From an uncultured Lachnospiraceae bacterium (GTDB taxonomy: Bacteria > Bacillota_A > Clostridia > Lachnospirales > Lachnospiraceae), in NCBI GenBank assembly GCA_910585855.1, contig CAJUGZ010000144.1:1-10706 (forward strand): DNA of 10,706 nucleotides, given 5' to 3'. Both the position numbers and the translations under genes were made by a program. The notes beneath the pieces were generated by a model. It was not told the DNA's origin. It searched no databases and worked only from the letters and a program-made list of their open reading frames with translations. Positions within the stretch are counted from its first letter, which is position 1. Every line of letters starts with the position of its first letter. Shown piece by piece: positions 5,886 to 10,706 of this stretch.

Positions 5886-5927
5886 GAGAAAAAGAAACAA
5901 ATACAAAAAGAAAGGAAAGTGATTAGG

Positions 5928-7247
5928 ATGTATGATATGGATTTATTAGATAACGCAGAAAATATCAATAAACTGCTTGCCCGATATGGGGTAAAATTTG
6001 GTATTTATAAAAATAATACGTTTCAGGAACAACTTTTTCCGTTTGATGCGATTCCAAGAGTAATTGAAAAGGAGGAGTTTTCTTATTTAGAAAAAGGGCT
6101 GAAGCAGAGAGTAAAGGCATTGAATCTTTTTTTAAAGGATATTTATCATAAAAAAAGAATTGTAAAGGATCAGGTGATTCCAAAAGACTTTATTTTTGCT
6201 TCCAGCGGATATATGCCGGAGTGTGAAGAGATTGATCCGGTTAAGGATATCTATACACATATCTCTGGAATTGATTTGGTAAAGGGAAAGGATGGAAACT
6301 GGTATGTATTGGAAGATAATCTGCGTGTTCCTTCCGGGGCTTCTTATCCGATGATTGCAAGGGAGCTTTGCCGAAGAAGCAGTCCTCTGACATTTCAGAA
6401 AAATCAGATTGAAGATAATCGAAATTATGCCAATCTGTTAAGGAAAGTATTAGATTATGTAAATGTAGAAGGGCATACTGCGATTTTGACGCCGGGGAGA
6501 TATAATGCGGCTTATTTTGAACATTCTTATCTGGCAGAACAGACAGGGGCGCATTTGGTAAATGGGCATGAGTTAATTGTAGAAGATGAAAAGCTTTATT
6601 TTGTAGATTATCGAGGAAAGAAAGAGCGAATCGGGGCGTTGTATCGAAGAATATCGGATGAATATTTAGATCCAATGCATTTTAATCCAGAAAGTTTAAT
6701 TGGGATTCCTCATATTTTTGATGTATATCGCAAAGGAAACGTGGCACTTTTAAATGCACCCGGAAACGGAATTGCAGATGATAAAGGAATTTATTATTTT
6801 GTGCCAAAGATGATACAGTATTATTTAAAAGAAGAGCCGATTCTTCATAATGCACCAACTTATCTGCCGTTTTATAAAGAGGATATGAAATATGTGCTGG
6901 AGAATTTTGACCGTTTGGTATTAAAAGATGTGGCAGAGGCAGGAGGATATGGTGTGGTGTTTGGGGATAAGATGACAAAACAGCAAAAAGAAGATTTTAT
7001 CGGGCTTTTGAAAAATGAGCCCAGACGTTTTATCGCACAGGAAGTAATTGATTTTCAGGATTTAGATATTCAGGAAGGAATGGAGGTTGTGGCAAGAAAA
7101 GCGGATTTGCGGGCTTTTGTATTGATGGCAGAAGAACCTTTTGTATGGAAAAGTGGTTTAACACGGTTTTCTAGAAATCCAGATTCTTTTATTGTAAATT
7201 CATCACAAGGAGGAGGTTTTAAGGATACATGGGTATTATCTCACTAA
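5928..7247 (+). CDS. Circularly permuted ATP-grasp protein (COG2308 type)
   Basis: This is a 439-residue ATP-grasp ligase of the circularly permuted type 2 family (formerly DUF404/DUF407). ATP-grasp enzymes join a carboxylate to an amine through an acyl-phosphate, and the substrate of this family is not established. Family motifs occur in order: VLEDNLRVPSG (127-137), LTPG (187-190), YFEHSYLA (196-203), YRRISDEYLDP (239-249), NAPGNGIADDKGIY (276-289), LVLKDVAEAGGYG (330-342) and the C-terminal VNSSQGGGFKDTW (423-435). Upstream codons back to 5691 are open, but they run through the repeat element. ATG 5928 with AAAGGA 11 nt upstream and the family-like N-terminus mark the true start. It is the first gene of a five-gene operon and overlaps the alpha-E gene by 19 nt. 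Confidence 0.93.
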   Translation: MYDMDLLDNAENINKLLARYGVKFGIYKNNTFQEQLFPFDAIPRVIEKEEFSYLEKGLKQRVKALNLFLKDIYHKKRIVKDQVIPKDFIFASSGYMPECEEIDPVKDIYTHISGIDLVKGKDGNWYVLEDNLRVPSGASYPMIARELCRRSSPLTFQKNQIEDNRNYANLLRKVLDYVNVEGHTAILTPGRYNAAYFEHSYLAEQTGAHLVNGHELIVEDEKLYFVDYRGKKERIGALYRRISDEYLDPMHFNPESLIGIPHIFDVYRKGNVALLNAPGNGIADDKGIYYFVPKMIQYYLKEEPILHNAPTYLPFYKEDMKYVLENFDRLVLKDVAEAGGYGVVFGDKMTKQQKEDFIGLLKNEPRRFIAQEVIDFQDLDIQEGMEVVARKADLRAFVLMAEEPFVWKSGLTRFSRNPDSFIVNSSQGGGFKDTWVLSH

Positions 7248-7897
7248 AACAAACGGATCAGTTATATTGGCTGGGCAGATATACGGAACGGGTATATACA
7301 ACCATTCGGTTATTTTCAAAAAGTTATGATCAATTAATTGACGGGATTGGAACGACGTATCAGGATTTTTGCAGTATGTTGGAAATTCCGAATATTTATC
7401 AGGATAAGGCAGACTTTATAAAGAGATATGGGTTTGATAAGACAAATACTAATTCTATCTACAGCAATCTGTTACGGGCATATGACAATGCCATACTGTT
7501 GAGAGAGGAAATCGGCAGCGATACACTTTCTTATATTCAGCTTGCAGTTTATGAGATGGAACAGGCAAGCAGATCGAATTCTCCTTTGATAGAGCTGCAG
7601 CGTGTATTGGATAATTTGCTGGCATTTTGGGGAATTGCAGATGATTGGATTGATAGTGAAATGGTCAGAAATATTATAAAAGCAGGAAAGAGGTTAGAGC
7701 GTCTGGATTTATACGCCAGATTAAAATTAGGGCGTGAAAGGATAGAACGGGAGTTATGTCGGCTGCGTCCAAGATTGGAAAGAAGTGCTATTTGTTATAA
7801 TAAAAAATGTTTTGCTTTATTAGAAGAATTGGTGAATACAGAAAGTATGGATTATGGCAGAATTGTATATGAAACAGAGCGGCTTTTGGAGGGATGA
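7229..7897 (+). CDS. Alpha-E domain protein (COG2307 type), short form
   Basis: This is a 222-residue all-helical protein of the alpha-E family (formerly DUF403), which is nearly always encoded beside the circularly permuted ATP-grasp protein and is thought to act with it. Its biochemical role is unknown. Signature segments are L12-YWLGRYTERV (12-22), YDNAILLREEIGSDTLSYI (85-103) and KAGKRLERLDLYARL (151-165), the last corresponding to the usual LGR-LER-A motif. Many family members are around 300 residues or more. This one is shorter, chiefly between the second and third motifs and at the C-terminus. Its Shine-Dalgarno AGGAGG (7211-7216) is formed by the codons for the Gly-Gly-Gly motif of the upstream protein, and the reading frames overlap, so the two are probably translationally coupled. 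Confidence 0.9.
   Translation: MGIISLKQTDQLYWLGRYTERVYTTIRLFSKSYDQLIDGIGTTYQDFCSMLEIPNIYQDKADFIKRYGFDKTNTNSIYSNLLRAYDNAILLREEIGSDTLSYIQLAVYEMEQASRSNSPLIELQRVLDNLLAFWGIADDWIDSEMVRNIIKAGKRLERLDLYARLKLGRERIERELCRLRPRLERSAICYNKKCFALLEELVNTESMDYGRIVYETERLLEG
7888..7893 (+). promoter_or_regulatory. Ribosome binding site supporting a TTG start
   Basis: GGAGGG lies at the end of the alpha-E gene, 7 nt before TTG 7901. The next in-frame ATG (7928) has no comparable site. Confidence 0.6.
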
Positions 7898-7900
7898 CAG

Positions 7901-8695
7901 TTGCAGGAGCTTCAATTTTCTTATAGGATGAGATTGGATTTTTCAGAACCGGCAGCCAAGCATCAGTTTACTCTTCGGATGTTTCCAAAAACGGATGCTC
8001 GGCAGCAAATTATGGAGTGTGAAGTAAAATTAGAACCAGAATGTAATTTATCAAAAGGAGAGGATACATTCGGAAACAGATACTTGTATGGTGAAATCAG
8101 CCAAGAGCATACTTGTTTTTCTGTCGAGGTTTTTGGCAGGGCTGCTGTGGATAGGAAAGATGTTTTTTTATGGAGGGAAGATGAGATCAACCGCTACCGC
8201 TATCCCTCCCGTTATACCAAAACAGGGGAGAAACTAAGAACCTACTTTGCAAAGGTAAAAAAGGAATCAGGAAAAACAGGCTATGCTTTTGCAAAAGATT
8301 TGATGGATCAGTTATATCGGGATATACAGTATCGGCAGGGAGTCACAACAATTTCTACTACGGCAGAAGAAGCATTGATACAGAAGCAGGGAGTCTGTCA
8401 GGACTATGCGCATATTATGATTGCACTCTGCCGATTAGAAGGAATTGCTGCCCGGTATGTAGTGGGAATGATGTTGGGAGAGGGATATTCTCATGCTTGG
8501 GTAGAGGTCTGTACAGACGGAGTTTGGCATGGAATTGATCCAACAAATCGGCGTCTGGTGGATGAGAATTATATTAAGATTTCTCATGGGCGGGATTATC
8601 AGGATTGTATTGTAAATCGTGGAGTATTTCTTGGGGGAGGAATACAGACCCAAACAGTAAAAGTAGAGGTAAAACAGATAGAAAGAGGTGCTTGA
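7901..8695 (+). CDS. Transglutaminase-like cysteine peptidase/amidase
   Basis: This is a 264-residue protein of the bacterial transglutaminase-like superfamily (COG1305). Residues 1-100 form the N-terminal beta domain typical of members linked to alpha-E/ATP-grasp genes, with FSYRMRLDFSEP...HQFTLRMFP at its start. The papain-like catalytic domain follows, with all three triad residues visible: C166 in QGVCQDYAH, H198 in YSHAWVEV and D213 in GIDPTN. Such enzymes cleave or form amide bonds. There is no signal peptide or membrane segment, so the protein is probably cytosolic and acts on the product or a target of the ATP-grasp ligase. A TTG start with a strong Shine-Dalgarno site is preferred because residues 2-9 fit the family. 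It begins 3 nt after the alpha-E stop. Confidence 0.9.
   Translation: MQELQFSYRMRLDFSEPAAKHQFTLRMFPKTDARQQIMECEVKLEPECNLSKGEDTFGNRYLYGEISQEHTCFSVEVFGRAAVDRKDVFLWREDEINRYRYPSRYTKTGEKLRTYFAKVKKESGKTGYAFAKDLMDQLYRDIQYRQGVTTISTTAEEALIQKQGVCQDYAHIMIALCRLEGIAARYVVGMMLGEGYSHAWVEVCTDGVWHGIDPTNRRLVDENYIKISHGRDYQDCIVNRGVFLGGGIQTQTVKVEVKQIERGA
8682..8690 (+). promoter_or_regulatory. Ribosome binding site that decides the first M14 gene start
   Basis: AAAGAGGTG lies 9 nt before ATG 8700. The in-frame GTG at 8688 is part of this site and so is unlikely to be the start codon. Confidence 0.55.
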
Positions 8696-8699
8696 TTCG

Positions 8700-9698
8700 A
8701 TGATAGAAACAGTATGTCAGGTAGAACTTCCTGTGGACGAAACATTGAAAATAAAAAAGAACAGACTTATGCCGTTGAAAATTGGCAAGAAAGAGGATAG
8801 AAAGCGGATTAGTATTGTAACAGGAATACATGGAGATGAGTTGGAGGGACAGTATATCTGCTATGAAGTGATTCGGCGGATAAAAGAAAAGCCAGAGTTA
8901 TTGAATGGAATTGTGGATATTTATCCGGCGATGAATCCGCTTGGTATTGATTCTGTTACACGGGGGATACCAGGGTTTGAATTGGATATGAATCGGATTT
9001 TTCCGGGGGATAAAAAAGGGGCTATGACAGAGTATATAGCAAATCAGATTCTTACAGATATTTCGGGATCGGATTTATGTGTAGATCTTCATGCAAGCAA
9101 TATTTATCTGATGGAAGTTCCGCAGATTCGGATTAATCAATTACACAGAGAAAAGCTGCTGCCGTTTGCCAAGCAGATGAATGTGGATTTTATCTGGATA
9201 CATGGTGCAAATACGGTATTGGAATCGACATTAGCTTATAGTTTAAATGATAGAGGTATACCAACTCTTGTAGTAGAAGCTGGTGTGGGGATGCGTATTA
9301 CAGAGGAATATGGAGAGCAGATAACAGATGGACTGTTTTATGTGATGCAGAAATTAGGAATTTGGCAGGGAGAAGAAAAGAAAGGACGCTGCCCGATTCT
9401 TTCCGATCAAGAGGATGGTGTGTATTATTTTAATGCTTCTCAGGCAGGGATATTTCTTCCAGAAGCAAAACATGGGGCAAAATTAGAAAAGGGAGAACTG
9501 GTAGGGAGGATTGTAAATCCTCTTTCGGGAGAAGTACTTTCTGAAGTGCGGACATTTCATCGGGGAATTTTATTTACGATACGTGAGTATCCAGTAGTAG
9601 AGGAAGGTTCTTTGCTTGGACGTCTGCTTGTGCAGGATGAAAAGAGAAACGAAAAGGGAAAACAGAGATTGGGAAGTGAGAGAAAAGATGAAAAATAG
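8700..9698 (+). CDS. M14-family AstE/ASPA-type zinc carboxypeptidase/deacylase (active form)
   Basis: This is a 332-residue cytosolic protein related to succinylglutamate desuccinylase and aspartoacylase, zinc enzymes that hydrolyse N-acyl amino acids or terminal amide bonds. The zinc site is intact: H44 and E47 in GIHGDELEG, and H131 in VDLHASN. The substrate loop D96-MNRIFPG is present, and so is catalytic E193 in LVVEAG. The last 90 residues form the beta-rich C-terminal domain of this family (AGIFLPEAKHGAKLEKGELVGRI). It starts 4 nt after the transglutaminase stop and overlaps the next gene by 11 nt, so it belongs to the operon. It is probably a hydrolase acting on the amide product or precursor of the ATP-grasp system. 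The substrate cannot be told from sequence. A true succinylglutamate desuccinylase role is unlikely because no arginine-catabolism genes are nearby. Confidence 0.88.
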   Translation: MIETVCQVELPVDETLKIKKNRLMPLKIGKKEDRKRISIVTGIHGDELEGQYICYEVIRRIKEKPELLNGIVDIYPAMNPLGIDSVTRGIPGFELDMNRIFPGDKKGAMTEYIANQILTDISGSDLCVDLHASNIYLMEVPQIRINQLHREKLLPFAKQMNVDFIWIHGANTVLESTLAYSLNDRGIPTLVVEAGVGMRITEEYGEQITDGLFYVMQKLGIWQGEEKKGRCPILSDQEDGVYYFNASQAGIFLPEAKHGAKLEKGELVGRIVNPLSGEVLSEVRTFHRGILFTIREYPVVEEGSLLGRLLVQDEKRNEKGKQRLGSERKDEK

Positions 9699-10617
9699 AA
9701 TTATTTATCAGGTCGATTCTTTGTATCGAGAACCGATGCAGATTGTAGGGTATGAATTTGGAGAAGGAGAAGAAGCACTTTGTATTGTTGGAAGTATGCG
9801 TGGAAATGAGGTGCAGCAGCTTTATATATGCAGCAGATTGATTCGGCAGCTAAAAGAAATGGAACAAAAAGAACAATTAGCGGCAGGGAAAAAGATTTTG
9901 GTAATTCCTTGCCTGAATTTTTATTCTATGAATATCGGAAATCGTTTTTGGCCTACGGATCATTCCGATATCAATCGGATGTTTCCCGGATATGATAAAG
10001 GGGAAACTACACAGCGGATAGCAGATGGGGTGTTTGAAAAAATAAAAGATTATCAATATGGCGTACAGTTTGCTTCCTTTTATATGAAGGGAGATTTTTT
10101 GCCTCATATACGGATTATGAAGACAGGGTTTGAGGAGATAGAAACAGCCAAGAAATTTGGTTTTCCCTATATTATTCTTAGAAAACCAAGACCGTTTGAT
10201 ACAACCACTTTAAATTATAACTGGCAGATTTGGGGAGTAAAGGGATTCAGTATCTATACAACAACTACAGAACGAATTGATAAAGGCAGTGCGCAGGAAG
10301 CGGTGGAAGGGATTTTTCGTTTGATGTGGGAAGAAAAGATTAGTTTGTATAAACCAGCGGGAAAACGTATGGATTGTTCTCGGATCTTAGATGATTCTAA
10401 TCTTATTTCTGTGCGGTGTCAGGCAGCGGGGATTTGTGAGCAGAGAGTAGAAGTAGGGGAAGAAGTACAAAAGGGACAGGTATTGGCAAGGATTTTACAT
10501 CCTTATGAAGGAGAGGTATTAGAGGTGTTGACTGCACCTGTGGATGGAAAGGTATTTTTTTTATATTCTGATCCTTTGGTTTATGCAGATACGGCGGTGG
10601 TAAAATTGGTAAATTAG
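9688..10617 (+). CDS. M14 AstE/ASPA-like protein lacking the zinc site (probable pseudoenzyme)
   Basis: This is a 309-residue paralog of the preceding protein. The scaffold is kept: GSMRGNEVQQLYICSRLI aligns with GIHGDELEGQYICYEVI, D94-INRMFPG with D96-MNRIFPG, PHIRI with PQIRI, and the C-terminal beta domain AGICEQRVEVGEEVQKGQVLARI is present. The catalytic positions are not kept. The first zinc His is R38, the third ligand His is A129 (VQFAS), and the catalytic Glu is Y190. Only the second ligand, E41, remains. It is therefore probably not a zinc hydrolase, and may be a regulatory or structural partner of the active paralog, or a binding protein for the same substrate. Its ATG lies inside the upstream gene (11-nt overlap), which favours coupled, near-equimolar synthesis. 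An in-frame ATG at 9616 exists but is too far inside the upstream gene and gives an unrelated N-terminus. Confidence 0.85.
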   Translation: MKNRIIYQVDSLYREPMQIVGYEFGEGEEALCIVGSMRGNEVQQLYICSRLIRQLKEMEQKEQLAAGKKILVIPCLNFYSMNIGNRFWPTDHSDINRMFPGYDKGETTQRIADGVFEKIKDYQYGVQFASFYMKGDFLPHIRIMKTGFEEIETAKKFGFPYIILRKPRPFDTTTLNYNWQIWGVKGFSIYTTTTERIDKGSAQEAVEGIFRLMWEEKISLYKPAGKRMDCSRILDDSNLISVRCQAAGICEQRVEVGEEVQKGQVLARILHPYEGEVLEVLTAPVDGKVFFLYSDPLVYADTAVVKLVN

Positions 10618-10636
10618 TGAGGGTGCTTTTGCTTTC

Positions 10637-10665
10637 ACAGGACGCAAGAAACGGTTTGCTCCTGT
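10637..10665 (+). other. Hairpin in the 3' flank of the operon
   Basis: ACAGGA-c-GCAA (10637-10647) pairs with TTGC-TCCTGT (10656-10665) to give 10 pairs with one bulged C and an 8-nt loop. It is followed by CCTTTGCC, not a T-run, so it is not a good intrinsic terminator. AAACGGT occurs in the loop and again at 10685-10691. It may be the edge of a further structured repeat cut off by the window. No gene is seen from 10618 to the end. Confidence 0.4.
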
Positions 10666-10706
10666 CCTTTGCCTGCTCCGCTCCAAACGGTAAGAAAGTC
10701 TAGGGC

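Noticed and set aside
5691..5927. In-frame N-terminal extension of 79 residues on the ATP-grasp protein
   Set aside because: It is read through the structured repeat, has no family similarity or ribosome binding site, and the family-like N-terminus with a Shine-Dalgarno site begins at 5928.
6241..6675. Minus-strand open frame of 144 codons opposite the ATP-grasp gene
   Set aside because: It is a shadow frame within a well-supported gene, with no start signal or known motif.
8700..9698. True succinylglutamate desuccinylase of the arginine AST pathway
   Set aside because: No astA-D genes are present and the neighbourhood is an ATP-grasp/alpha-E/transglutaminase operon. Only the superfamily call is justified.

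Overview
The window looks like a chromosome segment from a low-to-moderate G+C Firmicute of class Clostridia, most likely a Lachnospiraceae-type gut anaerobe. The reasons are strong purine-rich Shine-Dalgarno sites, mixed ATG/GTG/TTG starts, the ecfA1-ecfA2-ecfT-truA gene order, and protein sequences of clostridial type. Every gene I can support lies on the + strand.

Layout. Positions 1-213 are non-coding and hold a 17-bp hairpin. A prolyl-tRNA editing (YbaK/ProX-type) protein follows at 214-678. Positions 679-999 hold the first copy of a structured repeat (about 711-862), then a sigma-A promoter (909-937) that overlaps a BirA-like biotin operator (936-968). Positions 1000-3562 encode the energizing module of an ECF vitamin transporter (two ATPases and the transmembrane T protein), followed by a TruA pseudouridine synthase with an unusual C-terminal extension of about 110 residues (3618-4685). 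An AT-rich, divergent GNAT-like protein (4734-5291) is flanked by what look like remnants of the repeat ends. Positions 5292-5927 contain a possible promoter, a clear intrinsic terminator, the second repeat copy (5679-5844) and an inverted repeat.

The right half (5928-10617) is one tightly packed five-gene operon: a circularly permuted ATP-grasp protein (COG2308 type), an alpha-E protein (COG2307 type), a transglutaminase-like cysteine protease/amidase (COG1305 type) and two paralogous M14 AstE/ASPA-type proteins. The first M14 protein keeps its zinc ligands. The second has lost two of the three ligands and the catalytic Glu, so it looks like a partner pseudoenzyme. The first three families are known to travel together and are predicted to make or process an amide/peptide-type product. 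The active/inactive M14 pair is the part that looks least described.

The most interesting items are the BirA-like site on the promoter of an ECF module with no S component here, the two-copy repeat whose 23-bp closing stem shows compensatory base changes, and the ATP-grasp/alpha-E/transglutaminase/M14 pair operon. No S component (such as BioY), tRNA, rRNA, CRISPR array or transposase gene was seen.
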